Source of the DNA: Crotophaga sulcirostris
Lineage: Eukaryota; Chordata; Aves; Cuculiformes; Crotophagidae
NCBI GenBank assembly: GCA_013397455.1
Contig: VYZB01000214.1
Span: 1,290,572-1,354,571, forward strand
Length of the DNA: 64,000 nt
Direction of reading: 5' to 3'
Shown: positions 1 through 9,992 of the stretch, piece by piece
Layout of the letters: each line of letters starts with the position of its first letter
Position numbering within the stretch: the first letter of the stretch is position 1
The notes under the pieces: model-generated
What the model was told of the DNA's origin: nothing
What the model saw: only the letters and a program-made list of their open reading frames with translations
The model's database searches: none
Program-made: the position numbers and the translations under genes

Positions 1-682
1 ACTGACAAACATAAAAAAAGAGCTAGCCTGGTGGAGATCAAACCCATGGGCTGCATAAGAAAACTTGCTCAGTTTTTGAAAGAAGTGTATAACCCTGCTA
101 ATAGTATGCTGTATATCATCTGGTGCTTGCACGACCTTCCTGTTCTTCAGCATCTCTGGCTCTCCTCGTCATTACAGTTCTTGTAAAACATGGCACATTA
201 AGTGTGAAGACCCACAGTCCTGGAAAGGAAATAGTCCTCATTATTCATAGAACCAGAGAACTATGGCAAGCCCAATGCAAGCTTCTCCTGGGGCATCTCT
301 TGGCTTCAACCTTGATCCATAGAGCTCTTTCTCAGGGTAAAGAAAGAATCCAGCTCAGACAGGTTGTTTATTCACCAGCCTTTCTGATAAGACTGCTGAA
401 AACACCTGTGGAAATTGTGGGTACTGGTAAGGTAAGATCATTTTCCAGCAGATACCAGACCAAGACTTGCTGTACAGCAGCAGTCGAACCTGTTAGGAGT
501 TGGCAGTGAACTGGAGTAATGCGCTCATTATCACCTGCAATGAGCATCAGCCTTTGCTGCAACCAGTGGGGGGAGGATGTGGAGGGAGGGAAATCCCATG
601 GCCAAAGCCGTTCCGAGACTCTGAAGGAAACCAGGAATGCCTATAGCTTGGAAACAAACAGTTTTTCCAGAAGCACAGAATT
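1..682. other. Unique sequence, no gene seen
   Basis: I see no recognisable exon, RNA gene or repeat here. An open frame of 128 codons (123-509, plus strand) has no ATG at its start, no splice context and no family resemblance. I treat it as chance. Confidence 0.55.
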
Positions 683-957
683 GTTTAGGTTGGAAAAGAT
701 CTTTAAGATCACCAAGTCCAACCATAAACCTCACACTGCCAAGTCCACCGAAAAACTATGTCCCGAAGTATCACATCTGCACAGCTTTTAAATCCCTCCA
801 GGGATGGCAACTCCACTGCCCTGGGCAGCCTGTTCCAGTGCTTGACAATCCTTTTCAAGAAGTAATATCTCCTGATCTCCAGTCTAAACCTCCCCTGATG
901 CAACTTGAGGCCATTCCCTCTCATCCTATCACTTGTTCCTGAAGAGACCAACACCCA
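683..957 (-). mobile_element. CR1 retrotransposon 3' fragment, older type
   Basis: Read on the minus strand this is the last part of a CR1 LINE: the end of the ORF2 coding tail and the 3' end. On the plus strand it shows the familiar antisense order: GGTTGGAAAAGATCTTTAAG, a CCTCCAGGGATGG block, CTGGGCAGCCTGTTCCAGTG, then CAACTTGAGGCCATTCCCTC. The terminal octamer repeats are not clear. The wording matches the 'overlong, dispersed' older CR1 type rather than the more uniform group that dominates this window. It is too decayed and truncated to be mobile. Confidence 0.85.
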
Positions 958-1633
958 AATTCCATGACTCAAGATACACAAACAAGTGCAAATAATCTTC
1001 CAAAAGTCACTCACACTGAACAACCCCTTTTCTGAACTTTCCAACTAAGGTTACAGTTAGATTTGGTTTGATCTTTGCTGCTGGTTGTACCTTTGCAGCT
1101 TTAAAGAAGTGCTGAGTTCACTCATTCCAGTGATCGTGCACTGGCGCCATTTCACCTTCCTGTCCATTTTTGAGGAAAATGTCTGTTCTCTGATTTACCT
1201 GAAATCTCCTTGTGGCTTTCGAATACCCCCGAGGGAAAAAAAAAAAAGAAGATGGTCTCTATTACAGTGAAACCTCCTGAGGATGCTTTGACTGCAGTTA
1301 ATAATAACAACAACCACCAGAACAGCATAGAAGAATTTAGGGAGGACAAGGACACTTTTCACTCCTTGCTCTCAGAGAAGTTGATCTTGTCTTTAACCTC
1401 TGGATGGGCACACATGACTTACAGATTGAAGACATCTACTATGAGACAGCTGGATTCACATGGCTGAGCTGTCATCCACAACCTTCAAACAAAGCCACAC
1501 CAAAGAGAAAGTGCTGCACCCCATGACCTGAAGGTAAAATCTGAAATCTCTGTGGAGTGAATCCACTTTGGCAAACACACTGCAGCCAATGCCACCTGGA
1601 GGTGGGCCAGGCTTTAGGGTCACTTCAGTCATG
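958..1633. other. Unique sequence, no gene seen
   Basis: It contains a short A-run near 1238 and an ATA/ACA-rich patch near 1302-1320. No exon or repeat is recognisable. Confidence 0.5.
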
Positions 1634-1957
1634 CTTTAGGGGTGACCTTATTGCTCTCTACAACTACTTAAAAGGAGGCTGCAGTGAGGTGGGTGCTGGT
1701 GTCTTCTCCCAAGTAACAAGTGATAAGGTGAGAGGAAATGGCCTCAAGTTGCACCAGAGGAGGTTTAGATTGCACATTAGGAAAAATTTCTTCACTGAAA
1801 GAGTAGTGAAGCACTGGCAGAGGCTGCTCAGGGCAGTGGTGGAGGGCTTCAAAAATATGGGGCCCTGGCACTTAGGGACATGGTTTAGTAGGCACAGTGG
1901 GGATGAGCTGGAGGATCTCAGAGGTTTTTTACAACCTTAGCAATTCTATGATTCAAT
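1634..1957 (+). mobile_element. CR1 retrotransposon 3' fragment with ORF2 tail
   Basis: This is a sense-strand CR1 3' end. The reading frame through 1640-1860 spells the conserved C-terminal tail of CR1 ORF2 ([14 protein letters not shown], then [14 protein letters not shown], then [14 protein letters not shown]). That part lies beyond the reverse transcriptase core. It ends in CAATTCTATGATTCAATG, a relic of the terminal octamer repeats. The 5' end is truncated, as is usual for CR1. There is no catalytic domain. Confidence 0.9.
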
Positions 1958-3937
1958 GAGATCTCTCTTACACAATTGTACTTATTTTACGGGCACCAAG
2001 TCACTGCTAGGATCTGAGAATCATTTTATAAATGTCACATGATTTAATTTTACATTTTGTTAATCTGTAGACTAATTGTTCAGGACTGAGACTGTCACAC
2101 AAGCATTTAAACAGATCAACCCTTTTCCAGCCTGCCCTCTGATAGGTGGTGCAGCTGATCTTAAATGTCTCACACTAAAAGTCTCACAGGAGTATTTTCT
2201 CCAAAGATTTCATATTTAGACATTTGCTTCATCCTAAATTGGTTTCCCTGACCCCATTTAAGAGCTTTTTGAAGGACATTGACACTTGCTTTCAGATATT
2301 CATCTAATCCTTCTCCCACTTTGCATAAATCAGGAGTAACTGCACTAAAGTCTGACTCTTCCACAAGCATTAGCAAAACTGCTAAAATCCACCAAGATTT
2401 ATTCAAACTCTGGCTTCAGTCGTAGCAATAAGTAACTTGGAGCATGGCAATTGCTCCTCACTTGAAGGACCGTGGCCATGGTATTTGCTCACCTGGGCCT
2501 TCCTGCCTGTCTGTTAAGGGCTGGGCTCACCCTGCAGTCTCCTGGAGGTCTATCCAATCCCTTGCCCCCTGCTCAGCCTCCTGTATCAGTAACGTGTGCC
2601 GTCATCTCAAAGAGCTTGCTCCTTGGTTACGTGGGGTTGTAATTGGCTGGTGGGATCCAGAGGAGCAGGCAGAGCAGCAGTAGCCTCTGTGACAGCTCAG
2701 GGACACAACAATGGATCAGAGACAGGAATCAGAGTCCATGATTTGGATTTGGGCAATGCTGGTTTCCAGAGATTCATCCAACCACAGCTCCATTACATGG
2801 TTTTTCACTACGTGCTGACTACATCTGTCTGCCTCGCCGTTTGGAGCATTGTCAAAATCCGTTGCTGAAAAGATTTGTTTTCAACACGCTGCCATTGCCA
2901 GGCTGGTTTTGTTGAGCTGTTTCTCCTGTGTAAGGCTGCCCCCATTGCTGGCTGCCACTGGAGTGACACCACACAGGGGACCTCGCCATGCTAGATGAAG
3001 AGTAAAGTGAAGAACTGCAGGGCCAAATGTACCTCGTAATTGAATCCTGCTAAATTCACTGTTGTTACCACGGTTTGATTCAGCCCATCAGCTCTACAGC
3101 CCAAAAGCACTAGGTGTTATCAAATGGCCTTTATCTGCTGGTAGTACTGGGAGTGGCCTCAGCTGTGTGTCCATCCTCCTGTTCAGCAGGAGCCTGATGC
3201 TTCCTGCATTGCCTCTCTTCCTCCATTGGCTTTGTCCAGCATTGGAGTCCACAGCACAGACTTCATCTTTGTAACGCAGGGCCGTCCTTGTCTGATCGAC
3301 CACGTGCCTGCGGGGTCCCACTGCTCCCACTCAACACAGCCACAATCTAATGCATTTAGACCAGTTCTCTTAGGAAAACTCCCTTCCCAGGGAGGTTTGT
3401 GTCCCTTAAAGTTTGTAATAACATTTAGTTCAGCAGACAGCACTGGTTGAATTGCAACTTAAATAGATAATTAAACAGCAATCCATCCACAGCCCAATTT
3501 ACACTGTTCCAAATGAGTACATCATGCCCAGCCCTACATTGTAGCATAGCCCTTATTTCCTAATGTGTGTAAACCCAGATCTATGACTCCTTCATGGTAT
3601 CACCTATATCGAAACCATGATTTTTAAAAAAATCACCTTATACATTTGAACAAAAAAAGAGGAACAAAACCAAAATCTTTCCTGTTTACCACAATATCAC
3701 ATCTCTGCTCTGTGGCTCGGGGGAACTTGGGAGAACAGAAGCCTCACTGACCATATTCCAGGGTTGTAGAACATACATGGACATAACACAGCAGCACAGT
3801 CTCCTCAGAGCAATGCCTCTGATCTCTGTCAGCTTAGAAAAGCTGTCTGCACTGAGGAGGACTTTTCATCTGGGTTCCTTTGTGTTACTATTAGTTCCAG
3901 ACTGACTCTAAACCAGCACACAGCTGGGGACAGTCCT
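1958..3937. other. Unique sequence with one odd minus-strand open frame
   Basis: No recognised gene. The minus strand is open at 2170-2406 for about 78 codons. The frame starts hydrophobic and then has a helix-like Leu/Val-rich stretch, but its first codon is TTG with an in-frame TGA just upstream, so it has no normal start. The rest shows only short chance frames. Confidence 0.45.
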
Positions 3938-4047
3938 GGAAGCCTCTTCCAGTGCTTCACCACTCTGTCAGTAAAGAAATGTTTTCATAACAACCAATCC
4001 AGACCTCTCCTGGCACAACTTGAGGCCATTTCCTCTTGCATAGTGCA
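3938..4047 (-). mobile_element. CR1 fragment, short and decayed
   Basis: About 110 bp of antisense CR1: CTCTTCCAGTGCTTCACCAC, then GTCAGTAAAGAAATG, then CTGGCACAACTTGAGGCCAT. Both ends are lost. It is an old fossil with no coding value. Confidence 0.75.
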
Positions 4048-4130
4048 AAGCAATAAAGAAACAGCAGAGCAAACCAGAGGTATGATCTCCTGTAGATATT
4101 CAGTGTATCCATGTAGATAGAAACACACAT

Positions 4131-4230
4131 ATCCTGTCCTGTCCTGTCCTATCCTGTCCTATCCTGTCCTATCCTGTCATGTCCTATCCTATCCTATCCT
4201 GTCCTATCCTGTCCTATCCCATCTTATCTT
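4131..4230. repeat. Pentanucleotide microsatellite (RTCCT)n
   Basis: Twenty consecutive 5-bp units. Most are GTCCT or ATCCT, often alternating to give a 10-bp higher-order unit (GTCCTATCCT). The last units decay (ATCCC, ATCTT, ATCTT), and one GTCAT unit lies in the middle. One strand is pure pyrimidine over long runs. Length variation between individuals is likely. Confidence 0.95.
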
Positions 4231-6501
4231 GAGGCAGGGATTCCACACCTTATGGAAATGAGTTTGGTGAGCTTCCTTATCCTTTCCTGGCAGGCATTTG
4301 TCTCCCATAAATAACCCCGCACCATTTAGCCTGGCAGCAAAGGCTACTCCAGCAAGGCTGGTGGAGATGCAGGGAGCGCTGTGGGTGGGAGCACGCTGTG
4401 CTGGTGCATGTCCAGGGGGTCAGAATGGTGCTGTGGATCAGATGTGGGGTGCACTGGCAAAGCCCCATGAGGATGAAGGCTGAGGTGTGCCAGGCAACAC
4501 TGAGATGTACCTGGCTCCCTGCCCCAGTCTCAGTCAGTTTAACGAACACCAGATTCACACAAAGATTCACACAAAGTGTGAATAGCAAATGGGGGGAGGG
4601 GGGAGGGAAATGCACTCAGGATAGAGAAACATGTGACAAAAGCTGCACATATTTTCATCAACCAAAGGCCAGGACATAATAATAATCACTTTCCCAGCCC
4701 AGAGGAGAAGGACAGGACCAAGGGTTTCTTTTCAGAGGAGCTCAGACAATAGTGACAAAGGGCCACACAAGGTCACTGACACTTCTGCAACTCATGTCAG
4801 CTGAAGAGTTGGTCCTGATCTGTCATCCCCCGGTTGATCACTGACAACTGAGACCACAAGGCACAATCCAGCTTTGTGTTACCGAGCGGCAGAAACCCTC
4901 CTGCACTCAATGGGACTGCACAGCGTGGCGACAAATGAGAGAGCGAACTCTGCTGCATTCAAGTACTGGGCTGCTTCGCTCCCTCTGCTCTGGTGACTTG
5001 CGGTGATTGTCACATTGCTCTGCCCCCACCCCTGTGCCTTCACCAGCCCTTCAGTTTATTTGCATAGCTGGGAAGTGGGAGAAATTCTGCAGTTGCTGAA
5101 TGTTGACAATGTCCTAAAAAGTGCCATTAGCTGGCATGCAGGTTTCCCCTGTGTTCAGCAAGGGCTTTGGGGGTGTAGTGCTCAAGAGACACTTCTACAG
5201 CCCAAACTGAAAAATCAAAACAAGAAGGAGTAACTCTTAAAAGAAGTGACATGACTTTTCTATTTGGGTTCCCTGCCAAGTACACAGCAAAAATCATCTC
5301 TCTTTCTCAAGTCATTACCTGCCAGCTGGGCTTTGGTCCTGGAGCTCGACGCTCCCTTTGCTTCTTTCATTGCTGAGGTTTGTATCAAGATGGGACATCC
5401 CTGGTGCCACCTGTGCAGAGAGAAGGATGGAAGACCTGCAGGAGTATTTCACCAGCTGGGTGACAGCGAGCAAACTATCAGATGTGAGGTTTGCCATTTC
5501 TTCCTTCTCCCTTTTATAAGACTGCCTGAGGAGAGGGGGTGGAAATGATAGATGTAAGCCCAGGATTGCATGAGTGGTGTGGAACCAGAGGTATAATCAG
5601 CTGACAGCACCTCAGCTGCCTGAGCTCCTAAATAAGAAAAGATGGGGCTTCAAAGACAGGAAGATAGGTGCAAACAGCCTTTGCCCATCTGCTGTTCCAT
5701 TGCCACTGCTGGAAGACTGTCATTTTCTGCCTGGTGTGAAGGCCACCTCAACATGCACTGAGCTCCTAAGCAAGAAAATAAAGTGTTAGCAAGAATTTAC
5801 CTTCCAGCACTGACTCTTTTCTAGGACAGAACAACACACTTCCAGAAGAAGAAAGTGGCTAGTGGAGTTTTCCAAACATACAAGGCCAGATCCTCACCTC
5901 TTACAATTCCCAGGAGAGCACAAAGCCGGAGGGTTTTGTATTTGCCCCAGCTGCACGTTTTGCTGGTGGTTTGGGAGATGGGGCAAAGACATGGTGAACC
6001 AGGGCCTGGGCCTCACCTGCTTGCTTCACTATTTCTTCCAGTTGATAAAACACATTGAGAAGTGACTGTGAGAGGACCCTTCCCAATACCAGTGTCAAAG
6101 GCTCAATCTCCACATCAGGCTGCAGTAACCTAAAAAGTTCACGCACGACGGATGCTGTTCTCTTCATGTGCATGGTCAATCTCCATTCTTACAGGTCTTT
6201 CATCAGAAATTCATTGTCAGAGCTCCCAACAGGACAGAGCAGCAGAGTGGACAAGAGCTGCCTGCAGTCTCGCTGGGAATAGGGGCTGGGCAGAAGACGA
6301 CACTCCACCAGAAAAGGCAATGGAGCAGCAGATGGGCAAAGGCTGTTTGCACCTGTCTTCCTGTCTTTGAGGCCTCGTCATCTGAGTGTTACAAAGGACT
6401 ATTGTTATTAACAATAAAGCTTTATGTCTGCTCAAGAGATGAGGTTGAGCTGGGGTGTGTGGCCAACATTCTGAATCACCACAGCCATGCAGCCTATTGT
6501 A
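4231..6501. other. Unique sequence with a T-box-like palindrome
   Basis: No gene is recognised. The notable feature is the ATTCACAC repeat and palindrome at 4553-4583, followed at once by a G-run (4591-4607). Several open frames of 60-112 codons lack support from start, splice sites or family resemblance. Confidence 0.5.
4553..4583. repeat. Tandem ATTCACAC motif with perfect 8-bp palindrome
   Basis: ATTCACAC occurs at 4553-4560 and again at 4565-4572 (12-bp spacing). After AAA it is followed by its exact reverse complement GTGTGAAT at 4576-4583. The half site resembles the T-box core TCACAC/GTGTGA known for Brachyury-type factors. Binding is inference only. Confidence 0.6.
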
Positions 6502-6664
6502 ACAGGTTGCCCAAGGAAGTCATTGATACTCCATCCCTGGAGGTGTTCAAGGATGGGGCTTTGTGCACCGTGACCCAGTGGGAGGTGTCCCATGGCAGAA
6601 GAGTTGGAACTGGATGAACTTTAAGGTCCCTTCCAACTCAAATCATTCCGTGATTCTGTGATTC
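6502..6664 (+). mobile_element. CR1 3' end fragment
   Basis: Sense CR1 3' end: AACAGGTTGCCCAAGGAAGT, then ATCCCTGGAGGTGTTCAAGG, then TGGAACTGGATGAACTTTAA. It ends in two octamer-like units (CCGTGATTCTGTGATTCC). A piece between the ORF2 tail and the 3' end appears deleted relative to the better copies in the window. Confidence 0.9.
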
Positions 6665-8166
6665 CACGTTTGCACCCTCTCCCTTGAACAACCAGGATTG
6701 GATCCCACCTAAACCAGTTTTACAGCACATAACACCACTTATTACAGAGCCCTTACTTATGTCTCAGGTGCACCAAACCCTTTTTGCAAGAAAAATTGTG
6801 GTACCATTTTCCAAAGTGGCATAAATGTAAGTTGCATCCCATCCTGCCAGTCCCTCCATTTGCAGCCCTCAACTCCTCCCAGAAAGTGGTGGCTTATACA
6901 GTAATTCCTGGGATGAAAGCATCCAGCCTTTGTGCTCCCCATCAGCAACTTTCCAAAGTATGTGTCTGCCAGCTAAAGAAACACTTTAATGTTTGCAATG
7001 CAAGAAGAGCTGTTTATACCCCATTCTGATGCTGTGTTTCACTGGGGTGAGAGACAGCTCTGGGCAATGAGGGATTAAGGGGGGTCCATTGTATCCTTTT
7101 CTGATGTTGCCCACCATTTGCTGCCATTTGCATACATCTGGTATTCAGGATCCGGGGGCATGGAAACAGTCACCCCACCTGCTCGGTACCCAGGCATCAC
7201 TGGACCAGGGATGGCTTTGAACAGGTTTTCGGGGGTGAAGATTGCACGTGGGGAGAAGGGTTGAGTGTGTGTCTGCATGAGGAAGGTAGGACAGAGGGGG
7301 AGCGGGAAGAGAAACAAGAGTAAACATGAATTGGGAGGATTTTCAAAGCCAACAGAGGGCCTCGAAAAGGACAGGCTTTGAATTCTGCATGTTCTTTTAA
7401 CTCAGCCTCTGATTTGAAGAGGCCCCCAAAAGCCTGGTAAGCCTCATTGAACTTGAAAAGCTACAAGCTTCCTTTCTTCCCCATTTGCTTTGTCTTCTCT
7501 TATCTCATTCATTTGAGACATTGCTCCCACCCCAGTCCTTGCTGGAGAGAGGAGCCCCCAGCATCGCAGAGAAGCAACAATATCACATCGCTCCCAGAAA
7601 ACCCCTGGACAATAGGCAGGAATGATTAGCGAGGTGCTGGAGTGACCCCGACACAACCTCAGATCCTGGCTAATCAGGAGGGAGCGGGTCTTTCCCCAGC
7701 AGGGCTGGGCAGAAGGACCTTACACCAAAGGGGGCTGCTAAACACCAGTCCACGAACCCCTTTCTGAGCCTTCCTGCAGAGAGGAGGACTTAGGGTTTTA
7801 AGGGAATATTTGTCCAAACTGGCAGACTGCAGTTAACCCCTCACAATGGCAGCCCCACGTGCCACAAGCTCTTTGGAAACGGGCAGGGTCTTACGGAGGT
7901 TCCAGCCACCCCCCAGTGCTGCAGCTCTGGAGGTTAATGGGACCAAAGTGGACAGGGAGTTGCATAATTGCATCCTTTCTGTGGCTCTGCTGTGGGGTTT
8001 TACACAACTTTGCCTATTGCTATGATATCACATCCCTGTTCCCACCTCAATGAAAGCTTGAGGCTGTACTTACTGTGCACCAAGGAGCTGTTTGCAGCCC
8101 ATGCCATGCACGGAACCAGTCAGGTCCAGGAGCCAGGAAGGACCTAGTAGGATTGCTCCACCACGT
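6665..8166. other. Unique sequence, no gene seen
   Basis: Mixed-composition DNA without a recognisable exon or repeat. It ends at the target-site duplication of the adjoining solo LTR. Confidence 0.5.
8163..8166. repeat. Target-site duplication, left copy (ACGT)
   Basis: ACGT directly abuts the LTR end at 8167 and matches 8582-8585 on the other side. Confidence 0.85.
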
Positions 8167-8581
8167 TGACGTGAGGAAACAAACTCCATAACTTGCAGAG
8201 AGTTATAAAGCAGGTATGTTTATTGCGACATCGGGCACAGGTTGGATAATTCCAAAAAGCCCTGCGCGCCGATTCCTTGAGGAGCTTGGTATTTAAAGAG
8301 TACATCTATACATATGCATGGCATTATCGAAAAGGGAACAAATATTACAATTAGTCCGGGGAAATCATTGATGTGAGCAGTCTTTCTCAACCTTGTTCTT
8401 TTCATTTCTTACTCTTCTTATCTTACCCAGTTTACACAATGTCCCCCCCATTCCCCGGGCTATGGGTTTGGCGTCAGCCTCCCCCTCCCTTTTTCCAGTC
8501 GTTGTCACTTTATGAATTCCTCTGCCTTCCTCCTTTCTGTGTTATCTCCATTATTCTTAGCTGTAACATTGTGCTGTATCA
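8167..8581 (-). mobile_element. Solo LTR of a class I-like endogenous retrovirus
   Basis: A 415-bp LTR in minus orientation. Read on its own strand it starts TGATACAG and ends CACGTCA, so it has the TG...CA ends of an integrated provirus. The flanking bases are the same 4-bp word on both sides: ACGT at 8163-8166 and 8582-8585. This is a perfect target-site duplication, and 4 bp is typical of gammaretrovirus-like elements. It carries a TATA-like TTTAAATA and an AATAAA polyadenylation signal (plus-strand TTTATT at 8219-8224). By eye it is about 94-95% identical to the LTR at 41272-41687. No internal viral sequence flanks it, so it is the product of LTR-LTR recombination. It may act as a promoter pointing towards lower coordinates. 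Confidence 0.93.
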
Positions 8582-8585
8582 ACGT
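8582..8585. repeat. Target-site duplication, right copy (ACGT)
   Basis: ACGT directly follows the LTR end at 8581 and pairs with the copy at 8163-8166. Confidence 0.85.
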
Positions 8586-9504
8586 ATCCATGTTAAAGGA
8601 TGTATCAAGACCAGTTTGTGGGACCAACTGCTGTCTTCAGTGAGGACAAATGTGCATCCATTGGGTGAGACTTTGGTGTTTAATCTTACTGGGAAGGAGA
8701 GAGAAAACCTCCAGGCATCCCAACACACCTTATGGAGAATGTTAAGCTGCCAGTTATAAACAATCACCCCGGTCCCTTTCATCCCCCAGTGCTGATTCTT
8801 CATAGCAGGCATTTGCAGTGAGAGCTTCCCCTGCAAGCTGCTATTAAAACCTAAAAGTTATAGCCAGGTGGACCTTTTCTGATGAATATTGCGCTAAAAG
8901 GCAGCTTCCTGCAGCACTTCTCCCACACTGTGAGTGGGGAGAGGGTGAAGGTTTGGAGACTCTCAATAAACAAGTAAAAGCTGAGATATAATGAGAAAAC
9001 CTTTTGTGACATAAGGACCTCTGCATGTCAAGTAAATTCATTATATACCAGCTTGAATGGCAATCCGACGGCCTCCAAGTGTCTAATGCAATTACCCTGA
9101 GATGGGAGAGATTGTACAGCTGTGCTTCCCTGCCAATAAAAGGGAGCAAAAGTAACAAAATGGGATGAAACTGAGAGCTTTGCACCGGGCACAACAAACC
9201 TCACTGGAATTTGAGGGTTCGTGAAACTCTCTGAACTGATTTTGGAGTGCACGGGGTTCACAAAGTAGACAGAGTTCACAGGTTTTTCCTTGGAAATCTC
9301 AAACCGTGGGGTTTTCTTCCACTCCACTTCTATCACCTTCCATGGGGAGATTTCCCATTAAATACAGAGAAGGGGACAGCTCTGGTAAATTCAGCCTATT
9401 TACCCCAATGTATGCAAGTCCAGGGTGTATTTTTTTCATCTGTGTAACATTGCAGGGTGCTTCTCTTCTCCCAGCCCATGCAAGTGTGATAGCCAACTGA
9501 TAGC
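8586..9504. other. Unique sequence, no gene seen
   Basis: No exon or repeat recognised between the solo LTR and the next CR1. A minus-strand frame of 117 codons (8844-9197) lacks any family resemblance. Confidence 0.5.
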
Positions 9505-9992
9505 AGACCTCAAAGCCCATCCCAGTTCCAAACCCCCTGCCATGGGCAGGGACACCTCCCACTGGATCAGGGGGCTCCAAGCCCCATCCAACCTGGCCTT
9601 GAACACCTCCAGGGATGGGGCAGCCACCACTGCTCTGGGAAACCTGGGCCAGGGCCTCCCGACCCTCACAGGAAAACATTTCTTCCCAACTTCTCATCTC
9701 AATCTCCCCTCTTTCAGCTCAAAACCCTTCCCCATCATCCTGTCCCTGCACTCCCTGATAAAGAACCCCTCCCCAGCTTTCCTGGAGCCCCTTTCGGTAC
9801 TGGGAGGCTGCTCTAAGGTCTCCTCGGAGCCTTCTCTTCTCCGGGCTGAACAACCCCAACTTTCTCAGCCTGTCCTCTTATGGGAGATGCTCCAGCCTTT
9901 CAATCATCTCTGTGACCTCCTCCGGACTTGCTCCAACAGATCCACGTCCTACTTGTGCTGAGGACTCCAGAACTGAATGCAGGGCTCCAGGT
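9505..9992 (-). mobile_element. CR1 retrotransposon, 488-bp copy of the main group
   Basis: An antisense CR1 covering the end of the ORF2 coding region and most of the 3' end. Diagnostic blocks on the plus strand are CCATGGGCAGGGACACCTCC, AACACCTCCAGGGATGGGGC, CTTTCCTGGAGCCCCTTTCG and TCTTCTCCGGGCTGAACAAC. The terminal 30 or so bp with the octamers are missing at the left edge. The antisense open frame of 178 codons over this copy is an artefact of CR1 composition, not a gene. Confidence 0.95.

Noticed and set aside
4591..4607. G-quadruplex
   Set aside because: G6-A-G6-A-G3 gives only three well-separated G3 tracts. A four-tract fold would need zero-length loops, so I do not call it.
9425..9961. 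Plus-strand open frame of 178 codons
   Set aside because: Antisense to the CR1 copy at 9505-9992. Sister copies give similar frames.
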